NCBI RefSeq assembly: GCF_944327235.1
Contig: NZ_CALVHE010000005.1
Coordinates: 1-61,644 of the forward strand
Direction: 5' to 3'
Length of the DNA stretch: 61,644 nt
From: an uncultured Desulfovibrio sp.
GTDB taxonomy: Bacteria; Desulfobacterota; Desulfovibrionia; Desulfovibrionales; Desulfovibrionaceae
Both the position numbers and the translations under genes were made by a program. Under the pieces are notes generated by a model, which was given only the letters and a program-made list of their open reading frames with translations, was not told the DNA's origin and made no database searches. Positions 34,165 through 43,480 of this stretch are shown here, one piece after another; position 1 is the first letter of the stretch; each line of letters begins with the position of its first letter.

Positions 34165-35982
34165 CTATTCCACGGTGACGCTCTTGGCCAGATTGCGCGG
34201 CTGATCCACATCCTTGCCCAGATAATCGGCCATCTCATAGCTGAAGAGCTGGAGGGCGGGCAGAGCCATGAAACCGGCCAGCGGCGCGGGCAGGGCGGGT
34301 ATGCGCCAGATGTCGTCGGCATCGGGTTCGCGTCCGTCGTTGCACAGGGCGATGACCTTGCCCTGACGAGCCTTCACTTCCACCATGTTGGAAACGACCT
34401 TGGGATAAAGCTCATCGTCCAGCGCCAGCACCAATGAGGGGAATGCCGGGTCGATCAGGGCAATGGGACCGTGCTTCATCTCGCCCGCGGCATAGCCTTC
34501 GGCATGGATATAGGAAAGCTCCTTGAGCTTGAGCGCGCCTTCCAGCGCCAGCGGGAAGCAGTGCCCGCGTCCCAGATAGAAGAAGTTGCGGGCCTGCGCA
34601 TATTTGCGCGAAAGTTCACGGGCGCGCTCGTGCATGGAGGGCAGAGCCTCGCCCAGCAGCACCGGCAGGCGTTCGAGCAGGGAGAGACAGCGGGCCCGGT
34701 CTGCCGGGTCCCCGTGATTGCGCTGTCCCCAGTACAGCGCCATGAGGGCCAGCATGAGCATCTGGCTGCACATGGCCTTGGTGGAGGCCACGCTGATCTC
34801 CGGCCCGGCCTGGGTCAGGATGACAGCCGAGGCCTCGCGGGCTATGGAAGAGCCTACCACATTGCACAGCCCCAGTACCGGCACGCCCTTTTCTTTAGCT
34901 ATGCGCAGAGCGGCCAGCGTATCCGCCGTTTCGCCGCTCTGGCTGATGACGAGCACCATGTCCCCCTTGCCCAGCAGCAGACTGTCGCGGTAGCGGAATT
35001 CCGAGGCGATCTCCACCTGTACCGGGATCCGCGCCCAGTTTTCCAGCAGATGCCGCCCCCACAGGCCGGAATGGTAGGAGGTGCCGCAGGCGACGATGTG
35101 CAGACGATCCGGCACGGGCAGGGCGCCCAGCTCCGGCAGGCTGACCTTGCCGTCCTGCACGCGACCGCTCAGACCGTCGGTGATGACGCGGGGCTGCTCG
35201 AATATCTCCTTGAGCATGAAATGCCGGTAGCCGCCCTTTTGCGCGGCCTGCATGTCCCAGGTGATGGTTTGCACGGGATGGTGCACCGGGGCAAGGTCCT
35301 CCAGCCGCATGATGGCGTAGTCGCTCGCGGTACAACGCACGATGTCGCCGTCCTCCAGGAAGATGACCTGTCGCGTATAGGGCAAGAAGGCCGGGATGTC
35401 CGAAGCCACGAAATGCTCGCCGGTGCCGATGCCGAAGATGAGCGGCGCGGACATGCGGGCCGCCAGCAGGGTATCGGGATCGTCCCGATCCATGAGGCAG
35501 ACGGCATACGCGCCGTGCGCCTGCCGCAGGGCGGCGGCAAAGGCCTTGAGCAGATCCGGCTCGCTCTTGCGGCATTCGGCAATGAGATTGACCAGCACTT
35601 CGGTATCCGTCTCCGAGTGGAAAACGTAGCCCTTGCCGAGCAGGTCCGCCTTGATCTCCTGGAAATTCTCGATGATGCCGTTATGCACGATGGCAAGTCT
35701 GCCGTCATTGCTGCGATGCGGATGCGCATTGCGTTCGGCCGGTTCGCCGTGCGTCGCCCAGCGGGTATGTCCCATCGCCGTGGTGGCGAAAGTCACGGGT
35801 TCGTGGGCGAGCTTCTCTTCCAGCGCCGCCAGCTTGCCCTTGGCCCGGATGACCTCCAGCTCCCCCTTGAGGACGAAGGCCACTCCGGCGGAATCATAGC
35901 CGCGGTATTCCAGACGGCGCAGCCCTTCCACCACGACGGGAACGCCCGGCCTATGCCCGGTATAACCAATAATGCCGCACAT
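34165..35982 (-). CDS. glmS: Glutamine--fructose-6-phosphate aminotransferase (isomerizing)
   Basis: The 605-residue enzyme makes glucosamine-6-phosphate from fructose-6-phosphate and glutamine, feeding UDP-GlcNAc, peptidoglycan and LPS synthesis. The N-terminal Ntn domain has Cys2 (MCGIIGYTGHRPG) and LEYRGYDSAGVAF. Two SIS domains follow (CGTSYHSGLWGRHLLENW, SQSGETADTLAALRIAKEKG, GRGHCFPLALEGALKLKELSY) and the C-terminal DQPRNLAKSVTVE is conserved. AGGAGCAAGAGC precedes the ATG. No GlmS ribozyme is seen upstream. Confidence 0.97.
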   Translation of the reverse strand: MCGIIGYTGHRPGVPVVVEGLRRLEYRGYDSAGVAFVLKGELEVIRAKGKLAALEEKLAHEPVTFATTAMGHTRWATHGEPAERNAHPHRSNDGRLAIVHNGIIENFQEIKADLLGKGYVFHSETDTEVLVNLIAECRKSEPDLLKAFAAALRQAHGAYAVCLMDRDDPDTLLAARMSAPLIFGIGTGEHFVASDIPAFLPYTRQVIFLEDGDIVRCTASDYAIMRLEDLAPVHHPVQTITWDMQAAQKGGYRHFMLKEIFEQPRVITDGLSGRVQDGKVSLPELGALPVPDRLHIVACGTSYHSGLWGRHLLENWARIPVQVEIASEFRYRDSLLLGKGDMVLVISQSGETADTLAALRIAKEKGVPVLGLCNVVGSSIAREASAVILTQAGPEISVASTKAMCSQMLMLALMALYWGQRNHGDPADRARCLSLLERLPVLLGEALPSMHERARELSRKYAQARNFFYLGRGHCFPLALEGALKLKELSYIHAEGYAAGEMKHGPIALIDPAFPSLVLALDDELYPKVVSNMVEVKARQGKVIALCNDGREPDADDIWRIPALPAPLAGFMALPALQLFSYEMADYLGKDVDQPRNLAKSVTVE

Positions 35983-35996
35983 GCTCTTGCTCCTGT

Positions 35997-36032
35997 AAAA
36001 AACCCTGTCCCCATCCGAAGATGAGGGCAGGG
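35997..36032 (-). terminator. Terminator between ppiD and glmS (minus strand)
   Basis: On the minus strand a stem of CCCTGCCCTCATC pairs with GATGGGGACAGGG around a TTCG loop and is followed by a run of T residues. It ends the ppiD transcript before glmS. Confidence 0.88.
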
Positions 36033-36061
36033 GGATGTGTTGTGGGTGATGCGAGGGACGG

Positions 36062-37957
36062 TTAGTTCAGGATCTGCTTGATCAGTTCGGGATTCTGTTT
36101 GATCTCCGCCTTGCTCTGCAGTCCTTCCATGAAGAGCAGGAAAAGCTCCTCGCCGCGCCGATTGCGCAGCAGACCGTCAAAGCTCTCCTTCATGGCCTCC
36201 CATTCGGCGGGATCGGCTTCTTGCACGCTGTCCACCCGACAGATGAACGCGCCGGGGCCTTCCTTTTCGCTTTCAACGCGGAAAGCCTGCGGCAGCCACT
36301 TCTGAAGCGGCGTGGAAAAGACAGCCTGCGACAATTCGGTATTCGCCACAAAGCCGGGCAGGACCCCGTCACGTTCCACGGAAGCCGTGTCGAGCTTCAC
36401 CTCCTTGCCGTCCTGCGCCCGCTTCAGCTCATCAGTCGCCGCCTTCAATGCGGATATGAGCGAGATCTTCGCTGTGAGGCGTTTCTCGATCTCCTCGCGT
36501 ACGGCCTCCAGCTCAGGCGTGTGCGCCGGTTCGGCCTTGTCCACGCGCAGCACCAGATAGCTGTCTCCGGCTTCCAGAGCCGTGTCCACGGGATTGCCGC
36601 TGCCCGCATTCATGACGAGGGTCGCATTTTCCGCGGAAAGACCGAGGGTCTTTTCCAGTTCCGCAGCAGACAGCAGCTCCGTCTTTTCCGCCTTCAGACC
36701 GAAACGGGCCGCGCTTTCGCCAAGAGGCTTCTTGAGGATATTGTCCTCGACCAGTCCGTCCAGCGCGTCATTGAGCTTTTCCACACCGCGCTGCCGCGCC
36801 AGTTCGGCCCGGATCTCGCCTTCCACCTCATTGAGCGGCCGCGTCCCGGCGGCCTTCTTTTCGCTGACAAGGATCAGATGCAGGCCGAAGGGCGAACGGA
36901 CGTTCTCGGAAAGCTTGCCGGGCTCCAAGGCGAAGACCGCTTCCTCGAAGGGCTGCACCGTCTGTCCATGCTGGATCCAGCCAAGTTCGCCGCCAGGCCC
37001 GGCGGCATTGGGGCCGTTGTGGGCATCGGCCACCTGAGCGAAAGGCTTGCCGTCCGCCAGCTCCTTGCGGATGGCGGCCATGCTTTCCTCGGCCTTCTTC
37101 ACCTCTTCGGGCGTGGCCTTTTCTTCCAGCGGCACAAGGATGTGGGACGCCTTGACCATTTCCGGCGTCGCGTAGCGGGAGACATTTTTCGTGTATTCCG
37201 CCTCGACATCCGCCGCGCTGACGCTTTCCGGCTTCACCAGCAACATGGGGGACACCCTGACGTATTCCGCCACCACCTTGGCCGGAACGGCAAACTCGTC
37301 CTTGTGCTCCGCGTAGTAGTTCGAGATCCGCGTGTTCGTGAGCTTCACCTCAGCCACAAAACGGGAAGCGGGCACAAAGGCATAGGATATGGCGCGCTTC
37401 TGGCGCAGATACTGGAAAAAGGCGCGGGATTCGTCGCTGTTGCTCCAGATGCCCGCCCGGACAAGATCGTCCATCTTGCCCGCCAGCAGATCTTCGCGCA
37501 GCTTCTGCTCGAAGGCGCCCACGCTGCCGTAACTGTTTTCCGCCATGCGGCGGAAGATCTCGGCATCAAACGCTCCGTCCTTGTTCTTGAACACATCCAC
37601 CGCTTCCACAGCCTGCCGCATCTCCTGCGCGGTCACGCTGATGCCCGCGCGTTCGGCCTCCTGTTCCAGCAGTTTCTGCATGATCAGGGCGGAAAGTACC
37701 CGCTCACCGATCTTCTGTTGCACGATCTGCTCGCGGGTGAAGCCGGGATTGCTGCGCTGGATGGCCTCCACCTGCTGCTGGTACGCCCGCTGGAAGGCCC
37801 CCGCGGAAATGCCGTCGCCATTGACCACGGCCACCACACTGCCGCCGCTCGTATCCGTGATGCTGCCAACGCCCCAGAAGATGAAGACAAGGATGATCAG
37901 GCCAAAAATCAATTTGACGCCCATGGATTGGGCATTGGTACGTATAAAGTCCAGCAT
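36062..37957 (-). CDS. ppiD: PpiD-like periplasmic peptidyl-prolyl isomerase/chaperone
   Basis: The 631-residue protein is anchored by one N-terminal helix (VKLIFGLIILVFIFWGVGSI, about residues 14-33) with the rest in the periplasm. A SurA_N-like chaperone region (about 40-210) is followed by a parvulin domain (VKASHILVPLEEKATPEE to VRSPFGLHLILV, about 265-370) and a helical C-terminal part. PpiD assists folding of exported proteins at the SecYEG translocon. CGGAGTAGCC precedes the ATG at 37955-37957; an upstream in-frame start adds nothing recognisable. Its transcript is separated from glmS by a terminator. Confidence 0.85.
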   Translation of the reverse strand: MLDFIRTNAQSMGVKLIFGLIILVFIFWGVGSITDTSGGSVVAVVNGDGISAGAFQRAYQQQVEAIQRSNPGFTREQIVQQKIGERVLSALIMQKLLEQEAERAGISVTAQEMRQAVEAVDVFKNKDGAFDAEIFRRMAENSYGSVGAFEQKLREDLLAGKMDDLVRAGIWSNSDESRAFFQYLRQKRAISYAFVPASRFVAEVKLTNTRISNYYAEHKDEFAVPAKVVAEYVRVSPMLLVKPESVSAADVEAEYTKNVSRYATPEMVKASHILVPLEEKATPEEVKKAEESMAAIRKELADGKPFAQVADAHNGPNAAGPGGELGWIQHGQTVQPFEEAVFALEPGKLSENVRSPFGLHLILVSEKKAAGTRPLNEVEGEIRAELARQRGVEKLNDALDGLVEDNILKKPLGESAARFGLKAEKTELLSAAELEKTLGLSAENATLVMNAGSGNPVDTALEAGDSYLVLRVDKAEPAHTPELEAVREEIEKRLTAKISLISALKAATDELKRAQDGKEVKLDTASVERDGVLPGFVANTELSQAVFSTPLQKWLPQAFRVESEKEGPGAFICRVDSVQEADPAEWEAMKESFDGLLRNRRGEELFLLFMEGLQSKAEIKQNPELIKQILN

Positions 37958-38121
37958 GGCTACTCCGAAATGACGTCCTGACGCCGATAGCGCGCCGTAA
38001 AATTGCAGTTTAGCCGCATCGGCCCGGAAACTCAAGCGCGGCGGGCCGCAGAGGAGCGGGGGAGAGGACTCGGAGCCACCTGCCTGAATGACTGACCCAG
38101 GGCTTTTTATGGTGTCTGCAA

Positions 38122-38269
38122 TGGAGCATGTTCAGATTGAAACGCTTCGCGTTCCAAACCATACGGCCTGTCGTTTCGCGAAAAAAACACAATCATTCCG
38201 CTTGCTTTGGGCTGGACGGCGCTGTGCCGCCGCCTCGCGTCTTGCCTTTTTGAGAGCCAAAACGCTCTC
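38122..38269 (+). mobile_element. MITE family A, copy A4 (148 bp)
   Basis: A diverged full-length copy starting TGGAGCATGTTCAG and ending AACGCTCTC. It lies at the left border of the AT-rich islet. Confidence 0.8.
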
Positions 38270-38331
38270 GAACCATCCTCTTTTGCACTACGCGTCAGCA
38301 GCCGCTTTGAAATTATAAATAAAATCGTAAC

Positions 38332-38799
38332 TTATTGATTTTCAGGCAGCTGCTGTATGATATCTTCCAAGTCATCCCGTGTAAGTTCATTTGATTTTAT
38401 TATTTCTAGCACATCACCTTTTGATAAGGGAAAGTGTTGCATCATCTCCTTGAGTTCGTCTTTGGTGATTTTATCCAGCCAGACTGGCGCTATATAATTC
38501 CCACCCCACTCTAGCTTCATGGGAATTTCTTCTGAATTAGGTATTCCTTTAAAATTGGCATAAATCATAAATCTACAAAAACCTTCTGGCATAACTTCAT
38601 CAAGATACAGCACTGTACCAGGCGGTAACACATAAAAAGGGTTTCCCTCAATTTCTCTATATGAAATAAGCAAAGGTTCTTTTGTTCTATACATTTTCGT
38701 CTGATATGCGTGGTAGATATACTGTATAGACTCTACTAATGCCAACAATAGGATTATCAATAATACGCTCTTTATTTTTATGTGCATTTTTCTTTCCAT
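38332..38799 (-). CDS. Small membrane-anchored hypothetical protein (AT-rich gene)
   Basis: About 155 residues. An N-terminal membrane helix (IKSVLLIILLLALVESIQYI) precedes a soluble domain with VLPPGTVLYLDEVMPEGFCRF, and a C-terminal acidic helix pair (KDELKEMMQHFPLSKGDVLEIIKSNELTRDDLEDIIQQL). I do not recognise a family. Codon use is AT-rich, unlike the neighbours. The start at 38797-38799 has AAGGTGAT 13 bases upstream; the alternative ATG 38785-38787 has GGAAAG at a better distance, and the ORF extends to 38910 without a ribosome site. Likely acquired. Confidence 0.5.
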   Translation of the reverse strand: MERKMHIKIKSVLLIILLLALVESIQYIYHAYQTKMYRTKEPLLISYREIEGNPFYVLPPGTVLYLDEVMPEGFCRFMIYANFKGIPNSEEIPMKLEWGGNYIAPVWLDKITKDELKEMMQHFPLSKGDVLEIIKSNELTRDDLEDIIQQLPENQ

Positions 38800-39326
38800 A
38801 TCCAAATTTTGTATCACCTTCCAGCATAGCCTGTAACATGCCAGGAAAAATACTTTTTTAGACATATACAAATTTAAATAATAAATCATAATGTTATCAC
38901 TGATGATCATATTGGAAAATATACTAACAATATTTTAAAATTTTATATATTTACGTTATTTTAAATTATATTATAGAATTTTTTTTCAATAATAAATAAT
39001 TCTTTCGCAATCAAAGTCATTTAGCTTCGAAATATGAGTCAATTTTTTTCCATGAATTCAACTCTCACTCTCATCCCCATTCAATCCCCAAAAATTTTTC
39101 TATAATATCCAAAATCGTATACATCGTCTTGATTAGTAGTTGCAAATATTAAAGATGAGTGTTCAAAATCCTTATTCTAAATAAGTAGATCTATCAATGA
39201 TTCTATAAATTAGTAGAAGCTTTTAGTGTTGTTTCCCTGGACGTAGTGCTACCTTCCGAACTTTTTAACACGATATGTTATAGATAACTTTGGCTAAAGA
39301 CATATCTGTAATAAACATAAAACGTT
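38800..39326. other. AT-rich gene-free stretch
   Basis: About 500 bases of strongly AT-rich DNA between two minus-strand islet genes. No protein, RNA gene or repeat was recognised; it contains promoter-like TATAAT-type sequences at a frequency expected by composition. Confidence 0.5.
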
Positions 39327-39360
39327 AATCAGCCAAGAAGCACATACCCCTTGGCTGATT
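39327..39360 (-). terminator. Hairpin downstream of the methyltransferase gene
   Basis: AATCAGCCAAG pairs with CTTGGCTGATT around a 12-base loop. In the minus direction it is followed by AACGTTTTATG, in the plus direction by ATTCTT. Confidence 0.6.
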
Positions 39361-39431
39361 ATTCTTAGCGAGCTTACGCTCTGCCAGTTATTTCATCAAT
39401 AACTACACACGTAAGCAAGATATAGCACATA

Positions 39432-40588
39432 CTATTTTTTTATAATTCGGGAAATCAATTTTTTCATACCCTGTACTGCAAATCTTGGCAATATCGATTT
39501 TAGGTATTCTTTGATACCAATATATTCTTCAGCAATTATTCTATATTTTTCAGCAATTTCCTTGCTTTCTTCAGAAAGTATTCTATATTTCTCAGCCTTA
39601 GCAGAATATTCTTCTGCTGACAGTCTGTATTTTTCAGAATCTCTCTTAAAATTTTCAGCCGCTTTTCTACATTCTTCCACTTCAGTAAGAAGTAATTCTC
39701 GATGTCTTATCTTGTCAAATAAGTGTTGCAACTTCGGAGCAGTTTCCGTCTGTGCAGAAACTACTCTTCTAAAATAGTTTGCATATTCAGCTGTATAATG
39801 CCTTTCATAAAAATCAGCATATACTTTCGTATCTTTCTTTGGCGGAATATAGTACCAAATCAAAGATAATGCAGAGAACAAATCCTTTATAGACGCACGT
39901 GTTTCTTTATCTATAACTATTGCTGATATATTGGCAAGGCCATGATGAACATCTGGGAGCCTACAAATAATTTTCTTACCTTTTGCCACATCTAGTACTA
40001 TTTTTGTGGCGTAAGCAAAAAGAGTACGATCATCATAAGGACCATCTGGTATATTTAGAGGGAGCTGTACGTCGTGCAGAACAACAATAGAGCCATCTTT
40101 CATATATGGCAACATTGCTATAAAATCGAGCAGCTCTCCAGGCAAACAATGTACGGTATCAAGAATGCAAAAATCGACATCCCCTCCTATTTCATCCGCC
40201 ACCAAAGGAAATGTTGTTCCTAGAAACAGTTTCCACTGCGGGGATTCAGAAAAACTTTTGGAAGCTAAAAAACCACTTTTTTTAGTTTGATCTCTATAAT
40301 AATCAACCAAATAATCAATAGAATATAATTTTGATTCTGGCAAATTTTCTTGCATATATGAAAGGAGCATCAATGTTGTAGCTCCAGCTGCAACACCTAT
40401 TTCCAATATTTTCTTTGGCTTTTTTTCTTCAAGAAGACCAAAAAGAAATGCATTGTCAAATGCAGACATCTCACAATACGGTCTCCCATCTTCTACTGCT
40501 CATCTAGCAATTGCCAATGTTTTTTTCCAATCTCGAAGTTTAAAAAGTCATCCTTACTATACAATTCGCTATATCTCTCTTCCATCAT
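39432..40588 (-). pseudogene. Class I SAM methyltransferase with coiled-coil tail, frameshifted near its start
   Basis: The main open part (39432-40469, 345 residues) has a SAM fold (ILEIGVAAGATTLMLL, KLYSIDYLVDYY, VDFCILDTVHCLPGELLDFIAMLPYMKDGSIVVLHDV), resembling CmcI/rhamnosyl O-methyltransferase-type sugar modifiers. A C-terminal coiled coil has three 14-residue repeats beginning EKYR. Just upstream, GGAGGTT and ATG (40583-40585) open a 31-residue frame ending GKKHWQLLDEQ then TAG at 40493. The other frame reads EDGRPYCEMSAFDN straight into the main body. A one-base deletion near 40495-40500 therefore separates start from body. AT-rich, unlike neighbours. Either a broken gene or a sequencing error. 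Confidence 0.68.
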
Positions 40589-40626
40589 AACCTCCATTTA
40601 TGTTGTATCAACATAGAATGGTTCCT

Positions 40627-40663
40627 AGGGGCTGTCAACACTGTGCGAAGTCATTTTGGGGAA
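40627..40663 (+). mobile_element. Degenerate IS/MITE end, site 3
   Basis: AGGGGCTGTCAACACTG, then after a short spacer CATTTTGGGGAAC, parallels sites at 6715 and 45680. It lies at the right border of the AT-rich islet. Confidence 0.4.
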
Positions 40664-40891
40664 CAAAAACCCTGGGCTGACGCAGAAAGGAGAACTGCCT
40701 CATAGCCGTAAGAATCCTTTGTTATTTAATAGTCACGGCTTTGTGGCTGGCGTTCGTGCATTCTCTTCCCCGACCACACAATCTTATTGAGAAAGACGAC
40801 TGTGTCTACGAAGAGTATAAAAAAGCACGGAGACCATGCATGGTTTTCAATCCTTCGATTGAAGGAAATCATAGACTTTGCGCAACAAGCT
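40664..40891. other. Gene-free stretch, possible mobile-element remnant
   Basis: A short in-frame stretch (ending RLKEIIDFAQQ) continues into the antisense of the sigma-54 activator but shows no recognisable family. No RNA or repeat was identified. Confidence 0.35.
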
Positions 40892-42397
40892 TTAGTCGAT
40901 AGGATGACCGGCCGCCCGGTATTCGTTGAGCTTGTTGCGGAGGGTGCGGACGGAGATGCCCAGCAGTTCGGCAGCCTGCGTACGGTTGCCTGCCGTGGCT
41001 TCCAGTCCCTTGATGATCATGAGGCGCTCCATCTCGTGGAGCGGGATGACGGCACCGGCAAAAGAGCCTGTATCCTGCGCCTGTCCGCCCGCGGCGGGCG
41101 TGGCGGCCGCTGTCGGAAGCGGGGCGGATTCCGCCGCATCCTGAGACGTTTCGCCAGCGACAGGCGTAACGACCGGTTTTTCCGACTGGCCGCCGTCTTC
41201 CCCCGCTTCCTCGAAAAGCGGCCAGCTGTCCTCTTCCAGCAGGAAGTGGCAGGGCTCTATGGGGCGTCCGTTGGCCAGCAGCACGGCGCGTTCCATGAGG
41301 TTTTGCAATTCACGCACATTGCCGGGAAAATCGTAGGTGGACAGCCAGTCTATGGCCGCCTCGGAAAGGGAGCTGGGCGGCAGCTGATACTCCCGCACAT
41401 ACATGTCCATGAAGAAACGGGCCAGCTCCAGCACGTCGTCGCCGCGCTCCCGCAGCGACGGCAGTCGCAGAGGGATGACGTTCAGACGAAAATAGAGGTC
41501 CTGCCGGAATTTCCCCTGTTTGACCCAGTCTTCAAGATTTCTGTTGGTGGTCGCGAGGACGCGCACATCCACATGGACGGTCTCCGTGCCGCCCACTCGG
41601 TCGACCTCGCTTTCCTGCAGCACGCGCAGGAGCTTGGCCTGCAGGGCCAGATCCATCTCGGAGATTTCATCCAGCAGGATGGTCCCGCCGTCCGCCAGCT
41701 CGAACTTGCCCAGCTTGCGGGAAATGGCTCCGGTGAAAGCGCCCTTTTCATGGCCGAACAGTTCACTTTCCAGCAGATGTTCCGGCAGAGCCGCACAGTT
41801 GACCGCCACGAATGGTCCACGACGCTTGCTCATGGCGTGCAGATAGCGGGCGAACATTTCCTTACCGGTACCGGATTCGCCGGAGATGAGCACCGTCGCC
41901 CGCGAAGTGGCGACCTGTCGCGCCAGCTTGAGCACGCGCGCGATGGCGGGATTATGCCCCACGATGCGCGGCCCGCTCCCCTGTTCGCCATACTGCGGCT
42001 TGTGGCCGCCCAGCGTGCTGCTGGCCGGGACCGGTGCGGAGCGCTGCGGCGTACGGGCCACCGCCTGGATGCGTTCCACATCGAGCGGCTCCAGCCAATA
42101 ATCACGGGCCCCAAGGTGCATGAGGCGTTCGGCTTCCTGCGGGCTGCCCTTGTCGGTGATGACGATGACCGGGGGAAAATGCGGATCGTCCGCTCCTACG
42201 GCCAGCAGATCCTCGACCTTGAAACCCGGCAGGCTCGGACGAGCAAAAATGATGTCCGGCCCTGACTTACGGATAAAGACCGAGGCGCCCTTGAGATTTT
42301 CCGCAATGCCCAGTTCAAAACCGGCATCACGCAAGGGTGGGAAAATGGCCGTTATGGCCTGCGCTGGAGCAAGGAACAGCAAACGCCGCGTTGACAT
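40892..42397 (-). CDS. Sigma-54-dependent NtrC-family activator with degenerate receiver
   Basis: The 501-residue regulator has three domains. The N-terminal receiver-like domain (about 1-115) lacks the usual acidic pair, and its phospho-acceptor position is Arg (GPDIIFARPSLPG instead of ...LLD...MPG), while a Lys is kept in ITDKGS. The AAA+ domain (about 145-385) is intact: GESGTGKE (Walker A), GAFTGA (sigma-54 contact loop) and GGTILLDEISEM (Walker B). The C-terminal Fis-type helix-turn-helix contains NRTQAAELLGISVRTLRNKL. Start ATG 42395-42397 is preferred over a TTG two codons earlier. Targets unknown; flagellar FlrC/FlbD-like regulators show similar receiver decay. Confidence 0.85.
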   Translation of the reverse strand: MSTRRLLFLAPAQAITAIFPPLRDAGFELGIAENLKGASVFIRKSGPDIIFARPSLPGFKVEDLLAVGADDPHFPPVIVITDKGSPQEAERLMHLGARDYWLEPLDVERIQAVARTPQRSAPVPASSTLGGHKPQYGEQGSGPRIVGHNPAIARVLKLARQVATSRATVLISGESGTGKEMFARYLHAMSKRRGPFVAVNCAALPEHLLESELFGHEKGAFTGAISRKLGKFELADGGTILLDEISEMDLALQAKLLRVLQESEVDRVGGTETVHVDVRVLATTNRNLEDWVKQGKFRQDLYFRLNVIPLRLPSLRERGDDVLELARFFMDMYVREYQLPPSSLSEAAIDWLSTYDFPGNVRELQNLMERAVLLANGRPIEPCHFLLEEDSWPLFEEAGEDGGQSEKPVVTPVAGETSQDAAESAPLPTAAATPAAGGQAQDTGSFAGAVIPLHEMERLMIIKGLEATAGNRTQAAELLGISVRTLRNKLNEYRAAGHPID

Positions 42398-42491
42398 AAC
42401 CAAGGGTATGTAACCCGTTGCGTCATACTTTGCAACACGGCAGAACTGTCCGGGGGTGACATTCCGGGAGGTTTTCCGTACAAAAATCCGT

Positions 42492-43313
42492 ATGGAACAA
42501 CAGCATCTTGAACAAATCCTCTCAGCCGTGGCGCAGGGAGAGATCAGTCCTGCCCTGGCTGCCCGTCAACTTGCCCAGTCCACCCTTGAGGACAGTCTGA
42601 GCGGACTCACCCTCGATACGCAGCGAGCCATGCGCACCGGTCTGGGCGAAGTGGTCTTTGCCCAGAGCAAAAGCGATGAGGCGCTGCTTGGCGCGGTTTC
42701 CGGCCTGCATCAGGACGGCAGCCCTGTCCTTGCCACCCGCGTCAGCCCGGAACAGGGGGATCTCTTGACCGGCGCTTTCCCGCAGGGCCGCTACTGGCCC
42801 ATGACCCGTCTTTTCCTCCTGCCCCAGCGGCTGCCGGACGGCAGCAGCGCCAGCCCGCTGGAACTTGGCCCCCCCTGGCCGCAACAGGGGGACATCCTGG
42901 TGGTCACGGCCGGAGCGGCCGATATCCCTGTGGCCGCCGAAGCCTACGGCGCGCTTCGTTTCTGGGGGCGGGACTGCGGTCTGATCACGGATGTGGGCGT
43001 GGCCGGTCTGCATCGCCTTGCCCCCCATCTCCCGGCCCTGCGCGCCGCCCGCTGCGTCATCGCCGTGGCGGGCATGGAGGGGGCGCTGCCCTCCGTGCTG
43101 GCCGGACTGCTGCGCTGTCCCCTGCTGGCTGTGCCCACCTCGGTAGGCTACGGGATCGGCGCCGGGGGCAAAGCGGCGCTTTCCACCATGCTCTGCTCCT
43201 GTGTCCCCGGCGTGGCGGTGGTGAACATCGACAACGGTTTCGGCGCGGCCGCCTTTGCCGCCAAGATGATCCCTCCGGCGACTCCCGCCAGCGACGGACC
43301 GTCCGCCAAATAA
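42492..43313 (+). CDS. larB: Nickel-pincer nucleotide biosynthesis protein LarB
   Basis: The 273-residue protein has an N-terminal helical region (LEQILSAVAQGEISPALAARQLAQ) and a C-terminal PurE-like AIR-carboxylase fold (ILVVTAGAADIPVAAEAYGALRFWG, VIAVAGMEGALPSVLAGLLRCPLLAVPTSVGYG, NIDNGFGAAAFAA). LarB carboxylates and hydrolyses nicotinate adenine dinucleotide in the first step of the nickel-pincer cofactor used by lactate racemase and relatives. LarC and LarE are not in this window. The ATG at 42492 gives the family N-terminus; a GTG at 42456 is an alternative, with a GGGAGG between the two. Confidence 0.88.
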   Translation: MEQQHLEQILSAVAQGEISPALAARQLAQSTLEDSLSGLTLDTQRAMRTGLGEVVFAQSKSDEALLGAVSGLHQDGSPVLATRVSPEQGDLLTGAFPQGRYWPMTRLFLLPQRLPDGSSASPLELGPPWPQQGDILVVTAGAADIPVAAEAYGALRFWGRDCGLITDVGVAGLHRLAPHLPALRAARCVIAVAGMEGALPSVLAGLLRCPLLAVPTSVGYGIGAGGKAALSTMLCSCVPGVAVVNIDNGFGAAAFAAKMIPPATPASDGPSAK

Positions 43314-43332
43314 CACGCCACTTCCTTTCGTC

Positions 43333-43480
43333 TCAAAATATTTTCCGTTTGAGACGTTTTGCGTCCCAAACCATACGGCCCATCGTTTCGAGGAAAGAAC
43401 GCGGTCTTTCCGCCCCGTTGGGCCGGGCAGCGCTAAGCCGCCACTTCGCATCTTTCCCTCTTCAAAGGCAAAACGCTCCA
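43333..43480 (+). mobile_element. MITE family A, copy A5 (148 bp, diverged)
   Basis: It starts TCAAAATATTTTCCGTTTGA and ends AAACGCTCCA. The shared interior (CCAAACCATACGGCC, GGCCGGGCAGCG) is recognisable, and the ends have decayed. Confidence 0.75.

Noticed and set aside
35983..36061. GlmS ribozyme upstream of glmS
   Set aside because: The only structure there is a canonical terminator hairpin with a U tract for ppiD; no ribozyme core was seen.
38911..39431. Small genes or tRNA in the AT-rich gap
   Set aside because: Only short frames without ribosome sites, and no cloverleaf features were recognised.
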